Shown: piece after piece, positions 28,980 through 36,857 of the stretch | Position numbering within the stretch: position 1 is the stretch's first letter | Layout: every line of letters starts with the position of its first letter | Origin: Ferruginibacter sp. | GTDB taxonomy: Bacteria > Bacteroidota > Bacteroidia > Chitinophagales > Chitinophagaceae | Length of the DNA: 64,000 bases | Assembly: GCA_019638575.1 (NCBI GenBank) | Contig: JAHBTN010000007.1 | Coordinates: forward strand, 1-64,000 | Reading direction: 5' to 3' | Made by a program: the position numbers and the translations under genes | The notes under the pieces: model-generated | The model's input: the letters and a program-made list of their open reading frames with translations, nothing else | Told to the model about the DNA's origin: nothing | Databases searched by the model: none

Positions 28980-29621
28980 ATGATGAAAGAACTGAAAGTG
29001 AAATACGTTGAAAGCAAAAAGGATGATTTTACCATTGAAGACGTTTCTGGTTTGCTTGATACATTCACTAAACATAAACTCGATTTTGTTCCCTGGCCCC
29101 AATATCCGCTAAAACCATCAGTATCTTTTTCTATTGCACATAACCATGAAAATATTTTTTTAAAATTTTATGTGCAGGAAAAATACTTACGTGCCCAATA
29201 TAATATTGCTAATAGTGCCGTGTACCAGGATAGTTGCGTTGAATTTTTTGTGAGTTTTGATGAAGGAGCTTCATATTATAATTTCGAATTCAATTGCATT
29301 GGCACCGGTTATGTCGCTTACAAGTCGTTAAACGGTACAAGGCAGTTGCTTGATGAAGACCTGGTGAATGGCCTGCGGAAAAAATCGGTAATTATTACCG
29401 AAACTGGCAATGATGCTAATTGGCAACTAACATTGCAGATACCTTTTAGCATATTTATATATACTGCTAATAATAAACTAAAAGAAAAAAAATGCCGGGC
29501 TAATTTTTACAAATGTGGCGATCTTTTACCGGAACCGCATTTCATTACCTGGTCGAATATAATTTCTGAAAAACCAAATTTTCATTTGCCGGAGTATTTT
29601 GGAAGGCTTGTGTTTGAATAA
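28980..29621 (+). CDS. Carbohydrate-binding family 9-like protein
   Basis: A 213-residue protein with the beta-sandwich pattern of the CBM9/DOMON-like group: FSIAHNHENIFLKFYV, the central DSCVEFFVSF stretch with YYNFEFNCIGTGY, and a C-terminal FGRLVFE. No signal peptide is visible at the chosen start, so it may be cytoplasmic. It follows the operator region and precedes the LacI gene, so a role in sugar sensing or handling is likely, but no activity can be assigned. Confidence 0.72.
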   Translation: MMKELKVKYVESKKDDFTIEDVSGLLDTFTKHKLDFVPWPQYPLKPSVSFSIAHNHENIFLKFYVQEKYLRAQYNIANSAVYQDSCVEFFVSFDEGASYYNFEFNCIGTGYVAYKSLNGTRQLLDEDLVNGLRKKSVIITETGNDANWQLTLQIPFSIFIYTANNKLKEKKCRANFYKCGDLLPEPHFITWSNIISEKPNFHLPEYFGRLVFE

Positions 29622-29670
29622 TTGATTCATACAGCAACTCAAAAAAATACAATCATTTACGGCACCAACT

Positions 29671-29716
29671 GCTATCGCCGGTTATGTAATCCCCCAATTA
29701 CCGGTGATAGCTTTCT
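29671..29716 (+). terminator. Hairpin after the CBM9-like gene
   Basis: GCTATCGCCGGT (29671-29682) pairs with ACCGGTGATAGC (29700-29711) with one G-T pair, followed by TTTCTTATTT. It separates this gene from the LacI gene. Confidence 0.65.
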
Positions 29717-29764
29717 TATTTAATTTCTATATGTAAAGCGGCCGTAATTATTGTATATTTAAAG

Positions 29765-30796
29765 GTGGAAAAAAATGCGTCATATAGCCCACCAACAATA
29801 AAGCAAATTGCCCGGCAGCTAAATGTTTCAGTATCTACCGTATCAAGGGCATTAAACAATCATCCTCGTATTGGCGCCGGCACAAGAGAAAGAATACAGG
29901 AACTGGCAAAGCAATTAGGTTACGAGCCAAACATACAAGCAATCTCTTTCAAGCAGAAAAAAACTTTCATCATTGGTGTAGTGTTGCCTACAATAAAAGA
30001 AGATTTTTTTTCGCAGGCGATAAACGGTATTGAAGATGCAGCCACACAACATCATTATACCATGCTATTTGCACAAAGCCACGATAATTTAGAAACCGAG
30101 AAAAGGGTAGTGGATGCAATGCGTAAGCAACGGGTGGATGGGTTGATTATCTCTCTATCAAAAGAAACAAATAATTACAAACATTTAGAATCATTTGAAA
30201 AATTTGATATTCCTGTAGTTTGTTTTGATAGAGTACCTTCTATAAAAAATGTACATAAAGTATATTGTAATTTATACAAAGGCACTATTGAAATGGTAAC
30301 CTGGTTTTTTAATAAAGGATATCAGCGAATTGCATTGATAAATGGTCCGGCAACCCTTGCAGCAAGCAACGAGCGATTGAATGGGTATAAAGATGCTGTA
30401 AGCAATCGAAAATTAAAAGTGGATATGCAGTTGGTGGAGGCCTCTGATTTTTCGAAAGAAAGTACAATAGCAGCATTAAAAAAACTATTGGCATTAAAAA
30501 ATAAACCCGAAGTAATTATTTCTTTCAATGATTATGTACATATGGATGCTGTTCAGTTTGCAAAGCAGGTGAAGATAAAAGTAAATAAACAAATCATATT
30601 TGCTAGTTATGCCAACCTGCCCATTACCAGTTATACAATTTACCCCCCGGTGATATCAATTGAACAATACCCTTACCGGCAGGGAGAAAAGGCAATGGAA
30701 ATGATGATGAAAGTGCTGCAACAAAAATCTTTAGGAAATACTTCAAATGACAGTTATTATACAGAAGAAATAGTGCCTGCATTAGTTATACACTAA
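29765..30796 (+). CDS. LacI-family transcriptional regulator
   Basis: A 343-residue regulator with a GTG start. The helix-turn-helix is at residues 11-30 (TIKQIARQLNVSVSTVSRAL), the hinge helix at about 48-60 (LGYEPNIQAISF), and a periplasmic-binding-protein-like effector domain follows (IIGVVLPTIKEDFFSQAINGIE onward). It very likely binds the two CAACCGATTG sites flanking this locus and so controls the MFS transporter and the kinase. The effector is probably a sugar or sugar phosphate; it is not readable from sequence. Confidence 0.93.
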   Translation: MEKNASYSPPTIKQIARQLNVSVSTVSRALNNHPRIGAGTRERIQELAKQLGYEPNIQAISFKQKKTFIIGVVLPTIKEDFFSQAINGIEDAATQHHYTMLFAQSHDNLETEKRVVDAMRKQRVDGLIISLSKETNNYKHLESFEKFDIPVVCFDRVPSIKNVHKVYCNLYKGTIEMVTWFFNKGYQRIALINGPATLAASNERLNGYKDAVSNRKLKVDMQLVEASDFSKESTIAALKKLLALKNKPEVIISFNDYVHMDAVQFAKQVKIKVNKQIIFASYANLPITSYTIYPPVISIEQYPYRQGEKAMEMMMKVLQQKSLGNTSNDSYYTEEIVPALVIH

Positions 30797-30877
30797 TACC
30801 GGGTTTACTTTAAAATTATATAATTTGATTTTTCGTTACAGGCTATTAGTGCCTATATCAAAAATAAAATATACAAC

Positions 30878-30895
30878 TGTGCAACCGATTGTGCA
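30878..30895. promoter_or_regulatory. Probable LacI-family operator 2
   Basis: TGTGCAACCGATTGTGCA has the same CAACCGATTG core as operator 1 and outer TG/CA matches. It lies 82 bases after the LacI stop and about 140 bases before the kinase start, where a kinase promoter should be. Confidence 0.75.
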
Positions 30896-31031
30896 GGAAA
30901 GGTTAGGTGAATTGGTGTATATTAGGTTATAATGTAAGTTTTGCATAAAAGAGTAAAGCTCTTTTGTTGCTCATATCTTAAGTGTAGATATCACAATCCT
31001 ATTTAAAACAATATATATAAATACATGCTTT

Positions 31032-32081
31032 ATGCATAGCGATATTTTAAAGGAATACGGATTTATAAATGCTACCCCTGTTTTAACTGCTTTTGGTACC
31101 GGCCTTATCAATCATACCTGGAAGGTTAGCTACATGGGTAAAGATTATATACTACAGCGAATTAATGATAATGTATTCAAGCAACCGGCAGATATAACAA
31201 GCAATATCAGTTTATTGGCAGCATATTTAAAGCAACATCATCCCGGTTATTTTTTTGTAGCCCCCGTTAAAACTATTCATGGAGATGAAATGGTTTTTTT
31301 AAAGGATGAAGGTTATTTCAGGATGTTTCCTTTTGTAGCCGGCTCCCATTCAAAAGATGTTTTAAAAACCGCCGCAGAAGCATTTGAAGCGGCATCGCAA
31401 TTTGGAAAATTTACCAGATTACTGGCAGGCATCAACATCAGGCAATTAAAAATTTCTATACCGGATTTTCATAACCTATCCCTGCGTTACCACCAATTTT
31501 TAGAAGCTTTAAAAAACGGCAATAGCCAACGTATTAAAGAGACAAAAGCCCTAGCAGATGAATTGGCAGGCCATGCAGCAATTGTAAATGAATACCAAAA
31601 CATAACCGGCAACAGCAATTTTAAATTACGGGTTACACATCACGATACCAAGATAAGTAACGTATTGTTTGATGATGCCGGCAAAGGCTTATGTGTTATT
31701 GACCTTGATACGGTGATGCCGGGCTATTTCATAAGTGATGTGGGCGATATGATGCGTACTTACCTGTCGCCGGTTAGCGAAGAAGAAAAAGATTTCAGCA
31801 AAATAATCATCAGGGATGATTTTTATGAAGCCATTGTAAAAGGGTATTACCGGCAAATGAAAGATGAGCTTACACAAACAGAAAAAAAATATTTTTTTTA
31901 TGCCGGTACATTTATGATTTACATGCAGGCCATCCGTTTTCTTACCGATTATTTAAATAATGATATTTATTATGGCGCTAAATACCCCGGCCATAACCTT
32001 GTAAGGGCAGGTAACCAGGCAGTGTTGTTACAAAGGCTTTTAGAAAAAGAAAAAACTTTTTCTAAAATCATTGAGAATTGA
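31032..32081 (+). CDS. Phosphotransferase of the APH fold, N-acetylhexosamine 1-kinase-like
   Basis: A 349-residue small-molecule kinase. The Gly-rich loop region FGTGLINHTWKV is near residues 22-33. The catalytic motif THHDTKISNVLFD (near 198) has the HxDxxxxN arrangement, and the metal-binding VIDLDTVMPG (near 218) follows. NahK-type enzymes, which phosphorylate GlcNAc/GalNAc at the anomeric position, show the same DTK-NVLFD and IDLDT signatures. The linked LacI operator, sugar transporter and GH109 enzyme support a GalNAc/GlcNAc role, but homoserine, choline or other sugar kinases of this fold remain possible. Confidence 0.78.
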   Translation: MHSDILKEYGFINATPVLTAFGTGLINHTWKVSYMGKDYILQRINDNVFKQPADITSNISLLAAYLKQHHPGYFFVAPVKTIHGDEMVFLKDEGYFRMFPFVAGSHSKDVLKTAAEAFEAASQFGKFTRLLAGINIRQLKISIPDFHNLSLRYHQFLEALKNGNSQRIKETKALADELAGHAAIVNEYQNITGNSNFKLRVTHHDTKISNVLFDDAGKGLCVIDLDTVMPGYFISDVGDMMRTYLSPVSEEEKDFSKIIIRDDFYEAIVKGYYRQMKDELTQTEKKYFFYAGTFMIYMQAIRFLTDYLNNDIYYGAKYPGHNLVRAGNQAVLLQRLLEKEKTFSKIIEN

Positions 32082-32108
32082 GTTTACAATATAAATGTTT
32101 GTTATCAA

Positions 32109-32456
32109 CTAATTACCGGTAAGCCAATCTTTAATAACTAGCGCTTCGTTGTGGTCTTCATCCTTAGCTGCATATACCATTGTTACTACACCTTTTTTCA
32201 GGTATCCTTTCAAAACAGAAACCTGTTCATCATGTAGTTTAAGTTCAAGAGTGTATCGCTTAATGAACTCTTTCCATTTTTTAGGGTCGTGGTTAAACCA
32301 TTTCCTTAATTCAGTACTCGGTGCAATTTCTTTAAGCCATAAATCAATGGCCGCTTTTTCTTTTGTAAGTCCTCTTGGCCAAAGCCTGTCTACAAGTATC
32401 CGGGTACCATCTTCTTTACCGGGTTTTTCATAAACCCTTTTTATTTTCAGTTTCAT
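32109..32456 (-). CDS. DUF488 family protein (YeaO-like)
   Basis: A 115-residue protein with the DUF488 hallmarks: [24 protein letters not shown] at the start, [19 protein letters not shown] in the middle and a C-terminal [13 protein letters not shown]-like stretch (here [13 protein letters not shown]). Full length for the family. The function is not established. Transcribed alone. Confidence 0.9.
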   Translation of the reverse strand: MKLKIKRVYEKPGKEDGTRILVDRLWPRGLTKEKAAIDLWLKEIAPSTELRKWFNHDPKKWKEFIKRYTLELKLHDEQVSVLKGYLKKGVVTMVYAAKDEDHNEALVIKDWLTGN

Positions 32457-32602
32457 TTTTGATATATTTTTTACAAATCATGTTAATTAAAAAATATTTC
32501 TTTTAAATCAAATTCACATTCTTAGATATTTTCATGCTGCATAATTATTGGTAACTAATGTAATACAGTAGTAATTTGTTTGCGTTTATTAATCCATCAT
32601 AC

Positions 32603-33223
32603 TTAATTATATTTAAATACCAATGATTTTATTTTTTCTTTTATCGAATCAAGCCCTTCGTATTGAAACCCCGTAATGCCAACTGTTTTAGCTACTTCTG
32701 CAAACATGCTTCTGTCGTCAATCATAACGGTTTGTTGCGGCAGGCTGTGTGCAATATCACATGCTATCCTGAATATGTCAGGATCTGGTTTCCTTATTTT
32801 TACATAGCAGGAAGAAACAAAAGCGTCAAAAAGTTCATCCAAAGCAAATTTGTTTATCCTGTATTCGTTCAGTTCCCGGCCTTCGTTGTTAACAGCAAAC
32901 ACTTTTAACTTATGTTGTTGCTTAAGTGTTTTAAAATAACCTATGGAATTGTTGAATGGTTTCGATTGTTCAAAGATGAAAGCTTTAAGTTCTTTGTTAG
33001 AAAATACCAGGTTGTTATGAAGTTTCAGCCTTGTTAAATATTCATCCATAGTAAGTTTACCAGTTTCAAAATCATTAAAAACCAGGTGGTGGCTTTCATT
33101 CAGTTCATCCAGGTTGAGTTTGAATTTTTCTGCTGCCAGTTTTCTCGAAGCCCTGTCCCATCCGTTGGTTAATAAAACGCCACCAATATCCAGAAATAAA
33201 GTTGTTACACTATTTGAAACCAT
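32603..33223 (-). CDS. HAD-superfamily hydrolase
   Basis: A 206-residue phosphatase-like protein. Motif I is FLDIGGVL near residue 10: the nucleophile Asp is present, but the usual second Asp is Gly, as in the YihX-type subgroup. Motif II is the AVNNEG region, motif III is the Lys in KIRKPDPDIF (about 145), and motif IV is VMIDDRSMF. Substrate unknown, probably a phosphorylated sugar. Confidence 0.88.
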   Translation of the reverse strand: MVSNSVTTLFLDIGGVLLTNGWDRASRKLAAEKFKLNLDELNESHHLVFNDFETGKLTMDEYLTRLKLHNNLVFSNKELKAFIFEQSKPFNNSIGYFKTLKQQHKLKVFAVNNEGRELNEYRINKFALDELFDAFVSSCYVKIRKPDPDIFRIACDIAHSLPQQTVMIDDRSMFAEVAKTVGITGFQYEGLDSIKEKIKSLVFKYN

Positions 33224-33367
33224 CAGTACCTGTAAATTTTAGTAAGTTAACTGTTGATGTGAAGTAAAGCCCATACTTTAAGTTACTGATTTTTTAGTTT
33301 ACTATTTAATACAGGGCATAATAAACATCTTAACTTAAGTATTTAAGTATTATTGAAGTTTTCGTAT

Positions 33368-33586
33368 TTAATCTTTGTTACCTCGTTTTAATTTTTTTTC
33401 CCGAATAAGCATTAACATTTTATCGGGCATTTCTTCGAGATAAACCATTTTCCACGGCCTTTTACCTGAAGTGTACTTGCTTAGCCCTTCATTATGTTGT
33501 TGCAGCCTGGCAATAGGATTCTCAGTGGAGCCTTTATAGAAAGTACCATCCATTTGGCTTTGCAGTATGTAAACATAATATGCCAT
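33368..33586 (-). CDS. Short GIY-YIG nuclease-like protein
   Basis: A 72-residue GIY-YIG domain: YYVYILQS is the first motif, FYKGST the second (YIG position), followed by RLQQHN and a REKKLKRGNK C-terminus. The start is placed at MAYYVYILQS; a longer frame would run through the tRNA-like remnant. Many relatives continue for another 10-20 residues, so this one may be trimmed at its C-terminus. It sits directly downstream of the tRNA-like 3' end and its terminator, a common position for such genes in this phylum. Confidence 0.8.
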   Translation of the reverse strand: MAYYVYILQSQMDGTFYKGSTENPIARLQQHNEGLSKYTSGKRPWKMVYLEEMPDKMLMLIREKKLKRGNKD

Positions 33587-33591
33587 AAACA

Positions 33592-33620
33592 AAAAAAGCC
33601 TCCAATGCGGAAGCTTTATT
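33592..33620 (-). terminator. Terminator hairpin downstream of the tRNA-like remnant
   Basis: Read on the minus strand, AAAGCTTCC, a five-base GCATT loop and GGAGGCTTTTTTT form a compact hairpin with a T-run, the kind that ends tRNA transcripts. It immediately follows the tRNA 3'-end-like segment. Confidence 0.65.
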
Positions 33621-33636
33621 TGCGGACCGGACGGGA
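33621..33636 (-). other. Probable attachment site: tRNA 3'-end remnant
   Basis: On the minus strand this reads TCCCGTCCGGTCCGCA, which looks like the T-stem and acceptor 3' strand of a tRNA. The 5' part of a tRNA (T-stem 5' strand, anticodon arm) is not present next to it: the bases before it read GGTCCCAAAT. Together with the terminator on its 3' side and the integrase 160 bases away, this fits an att site left by insertion into a tRNA gene. No second copy was found in the window. Confidence 0.55.
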
Positions 33637-33797
33637 AATTTGGGACCAAAACCCTCAGTCCCCAACTTTATCTAACCTTATCTAACTTAACTTCAAAGTA
33701 ATGATTTTCAGATAGTTGTAACATTTTCAGAAATATTGGCTTTGTACCTTTATTCTACTTGACTCCTCTTTTATAGAATAAAAAATAGAATAAAACT

Positions 33798-35090
33798 ATG
33801 GGACAGCCAATCAAGTTAATTATCAAAAAAGGAGCAATTCGTAAAGATGGGACATCTTTGATTTTCTTACAGTATTGCCATACTGCTGATCAAAGAATTT
33901 TACTAAGTACAGATGTTCCGATTCCTCCAAATTGCTGGAACAAAAAAACAGGACGCATAGCAGAAAACTTACCATCAAAATATGGTAACGCAAATGAGTT
34001 GCAATTAAGCATAACTGCAAAGCTGAGAAAGGCAGAAGATATGGTAGAGTACGCCGTTAAAAAACGTAATACCTGCCCTATGCAGTTTCTAAAAGAAAAT
34101 TTCCTTTTACAAACTAACTGGAAACTTGAACAAATGTCGGACTCTGCAAAGTCTTTAGACATTTATTGGAATATCGATGATTACGTAGAAAGTAAAAAAA
34201 GTACAGTCAAGCATTGCACCATCAATGTCATAAATGCAATGAAGGCGCATTTAAAAAGTTTTGAAGCCTTCAGAAAAGAAGCCATCACTTTTGATTCGTT
34301 TGACATGAATTTTTATGAAGAATTTGTTAAGTACCTCACTTACGATATTGTTCAATTAAGAAGAAAGGAAGTTATCAAAGGATTGAAAGTAAACAGCGTT
34401 GGCAAAACTATTAAGCACCTGAAATCCTTCCTCAAAGACAGGATGCGAAAAAAGATTATTCCCTTTATGGATTTGGGAGCCTATAAAGTAATGGAGGAAG
34501 AAGTAGATGCAGTCTATCTAACCTGGCAGGAATTATCACTGATCTATCACCTCGATCTTTCTGAAAATACCAATCTTGAAAAATACCGGGATCTGTTTGT
34601 GTTGGGTTGCCTAACCGGATTCAGGTTTAGTGATTATTCAGATATAAAGCCCGAAGAAGTAAGGGGTGGTATGCTGTATGTGAATCAAACAAAAACCTTA
34701 TCAACAGTTGTAGTGCCTTTAAGAGTTGATGCTAAGAAAATTTTGATTGAAAAATATAACATGCAAATGCCACAGGTAAGTAATCCCAATTTCAACTATT
34801 ACATCAAGGAAGTAGTAAAACTTGCAGGTATTGATGAAATGATTAAAATCACCCATAAGCATGGCAATAAAATAATAGAAGAAACAAGACCCAAATATGC
34901 ATGGATAATGTCTCACACCTGTCGCCGGTCATTCTGCACCAATGAATTTCTTGATGGCACACCAACAAATTTAATTATGGCCATCAGTGGTCACAAAACA
35001 GAAAAGGCATTCAGGAGATACATCAAAGCCGACCAGGTGCAAAAAGCGCACATGATTAAAAAGCTGTGGGATGACAGACCTGGATTATAG
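33798..35090 (+). CDS. Tyrosine recombinase/integrase
   Basis: A 430-residue Bacteroidota-type integrase with an N-terminal arm-binding domain (about 1-90), a SAM-like core-binding domain (about 130-235) and a C-terminal catalytic domain. Catalytic residues are visible: Arg in TGFRFSDYS (about 275), His and Arg in SHTCRRSF (about 373-376), His in ISGHKTEKAF (about 398) and the nucleophile Tyr in RRYIKAD (about 407). It would catalyse integration and excision at the nearby att site. Transcription points into the element. Confidence 0.95.
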   Translation: MGQPIKLIIKKGAIRKDGTSLIFLQYCHTADQRILLSTDVPIPPNCWNKKTGRIAENLPSKYGNANELQLSITAKLRKAEDMVEYAVKKRNTCPMQFLKENFLLQTNWKLEQMSDSAKSLDIYWNIDDYVESKKSTVKHCTINVINAMKAHLKSFEAFRKEAITFDSFDMNFYEEFVKYLTYDIVQLRRKEVIKGLKVNSVGKTIKHLKSFLKDRMRKKIIPFMDLGAYKVMEEEVDAVYLTWQELSLIYHLDLSENTNLEKYRDLFVLGCLTGFRFSDYSDIKPEEVRGGMLYVNQTKTLSTVVVPLRVDAKKILIEKYNMQMPQVSNPNFNYYIKEVVKLAGIDEMIKITHKHGNKIIEETRPKYAWIMSHTCRRSFCTNEFLDGTPTNLIMAISGHKTEKAFRRYIKADQVQKAHMIKKLWDDRPGL

Positions 35091-35099
35091 CAATCGCCT

Positions 35100-35135
35100 G
35101 TTTTGGCTGACTATAAAAATTTATACCCGGCCAAA
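35100..35135. promoter_or_regulatory. Imperfect palindrome, copy 1, before ATPase-DUF234 gene
   Basis: GTTTTGGCTGACTATAA, AAAT, then TTATACCCGGCCAAA: a decayed version of the perfect palindrome 20 bases further on. Confidence 0.6.
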
Positions 35136-35156
35136 TCAGCTTTTGAAAAAATCATA

Positions 35157-35194
35157 GTTTTGGCTGAGTATAAAAAATTATACTCAGCCAAAAC
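35157..35194. promoter_or_regulatory. Perfect 17-bp inverted repeat before ATPase-DUF234 gene
   Basis: GTTTTGGCTGAGTATAA (35157-35173), loop AAAA, then the exact reverse complement (35178-35194). It lies 39 bases before the ATPase start. No T-run follows, so a protein-binding or recombination site is more likely than a terminator. Confidence 0.75.
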
Positions 35195-35233
35195 CATGTT
35201 TTAACTATCTTTAAAAATCAAAAAATAAATATA

Positions 35234-36667
35234 ATGGAACAGTTAGTGGGCAGGATAGAGGAAAGGAAAATTTTAGAAAATGCTCTTACATCCTCTGGGG
35301 CTGAGCTTATTGCTATCTATGGCCGCCGCAGGATAGGAAAGACTTTCTTAGTAAGATCGGTTTATGAAAAATACATAGGGCTTGAGTTTACCGGCGTACA
35401 CAATGCCAGCATGCAGGAACAACTGGAAAATTTCAGCTTTGCATTAAAGAAAGCTATTAACAGCCCGGTAGATATTGCCATACCCAAAAACTGGGTGGCA
35501 GCATTTCACTCACTCGAAAATATTTTAGAGCCGGTTGTTAAAAAAGGAAAAGCTGTCATTTTCTTTGATGAGTTTCCCTGGATACATACTCAAAAATCAA
35601 ACTTCCTTACTGCCTTTGAACATTTCTGGAACAACTGGGCATCTAAACATGCCAACCTAAAAGTGGTTATCTGCGGCTCAGCAGCTTCCTGGATGATTCG
35701 CAATATCGTAAATAATAAAGGTGGGTTACATAACAGGGTAAGCATCCGCATGCGATTATTGCCGTTTACCTTAAGTGAGACAAAGGAATACTTGAAGAGC
35801 CGTTCCGTTAATCTTGACCATTATCAGCTACTGCAACTTTATATGGCAATGGGTGGTGTGCCACAATATTTAAAAGCCATTCAAAAAAGTGAGAGCGCCA
35901 CACAGGCAATTGACCGTTTATTTTTTACCAAACATGGAGCGTTAAAGGATGAGTTTAAAATACTGTACGAATCGCTGTATGATAATGCAGCCAACCATAT
36001 TGCCGTTATACGTTTGTTGTATGACAATGGCAAGGGCATGACGAGGAATGAAATCATCAGCAGTTCCCACCTCAGTTCCGGCGGCACCACCACCAATGTG
36101 CTTACCGAGCTGGAAGAATCAGGCTTTGTGGCATCGCATATCCCATTTGATAAAACATCCAAAGAACAGGTGTACCGCCTTACCGATGAGTATTCACTTT
36201 TCCACCTGAAGTTTGTTGAAAAAAGCCGGGCAACAGGTACAGGCACCTGGCTGCGTATTAGCGAAGGCAGTTCTTTTAAAAGCTGGAGCGGTTATGCTTT
36301 TGAAGCCATCTGTTTAAAGCACCTGCCACAAATTAAAAAAGCATTGCAGATTGAAAATATCTATACCGAAGAATCTGTTTGGCGATATGTGCCAGGCAAA
36401 GGAATACCCGGCGCACAAATTGATTTGCTGCTCGACCGCCGTGACCGTTGCATTAATATTTGTGAAATGAAATTTGCCACAGATGAATTTACTATTACTA
36501 AAAAGTATGCTGAAGAACTGACACAAAAGAAAACGGTATTTGCAGACAAGACAAAAACGAAGAAAACTATTTTCTTAACCATGATAACAACCTATGGTGT
36601 TACAAATAATACTTACTACAAAAATTTAGTGCAAAGTGAGGTAACAATGAATGCGTTGTTTGAGTAG
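35234..36667 (+). CDS. AAA ATPase with C-terminal DUF234 (PD-(D/E)XK-like) domain
   Basis: A 477-residue protein of the ATPase_2/DUF234 group widespread in archaea and Bacteroidota. Walker A is IYGRRRIGKTF near residue 28, Walker B VIFFDEFPW near 110, and the sensor region VVICGSAASWM follows. A winged-helix segment is near 270-310. The C-terminal domain has GAQIDLLLDRRDRCINICEMKF (shown here in two parts: D in QIDLL, E-x-K in CEMKF), the pattern of a restriction-endonuclease-like fold. The cellular role of the family is unclear; some members behave as selfish or defence-linked genes. Preceded by twin palindromes. Confidence 0.88.
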   Translation: MEQLVGRIEERKILENALTSSGAELIAIYGRRRIGKTFLVRSVYEKYIGLEFTGVHNASMQEQLENFSFALKKAINSPVDIAIPKNWVAAFHSLENILEPVVKKGKAVIFFDEFPWIHTQKSNFLTAFEHFWNNWASKHANLKVVICGSAASWMIRNIVNNKGGLHNRVSIRMRLLPFTLSETKEYLKSRSVNLDHYQLLQLYMAMGGVPQYLKAIQKSESATQAIDRLFFTKHGALKDEFKILYESLYDNAANHIAVIRLLYDNGKGMTRNEIISSSHLSSGGTTTNVLTELEESGFVASHIPFDKTSKEQVYRLTDEYSLFHLKFVEKSRATGTGTWLRISEGSSFKSWSGYAFEAICLKHLPQIKKALQIENIYTEESVWRYVPGKGIPGAQIDLLLDRRDRCINICEMKFATDEFTITKKYAEELTQKKTVFADKTKTKKTIFLTMITTYGVTNNTYYKNLVQSEVTMNALFE

Positions 36668-36857
36668 TTTTTTTTGTGATGCCAGCTTTTGCATTTCATG
36701 GCATCTTCATTGCAATGCAATTCTTTCATCGTCCAGTTAGAATGGCAACTGATTGTAATGGAAAATTATTTATGCCAATAATTTATGCTTAATAGTCTAT
36801 TTTAGTAGACTTACATAAAAGATATAAACCATAACTAAAATTGACAATAGTTTTTAA

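Noticed and set aside
33587-33649. N-terminal extension of the GIY-YIG protein
   Set aside because: It would be a translation of the tRNA-like remnant and its terminator.
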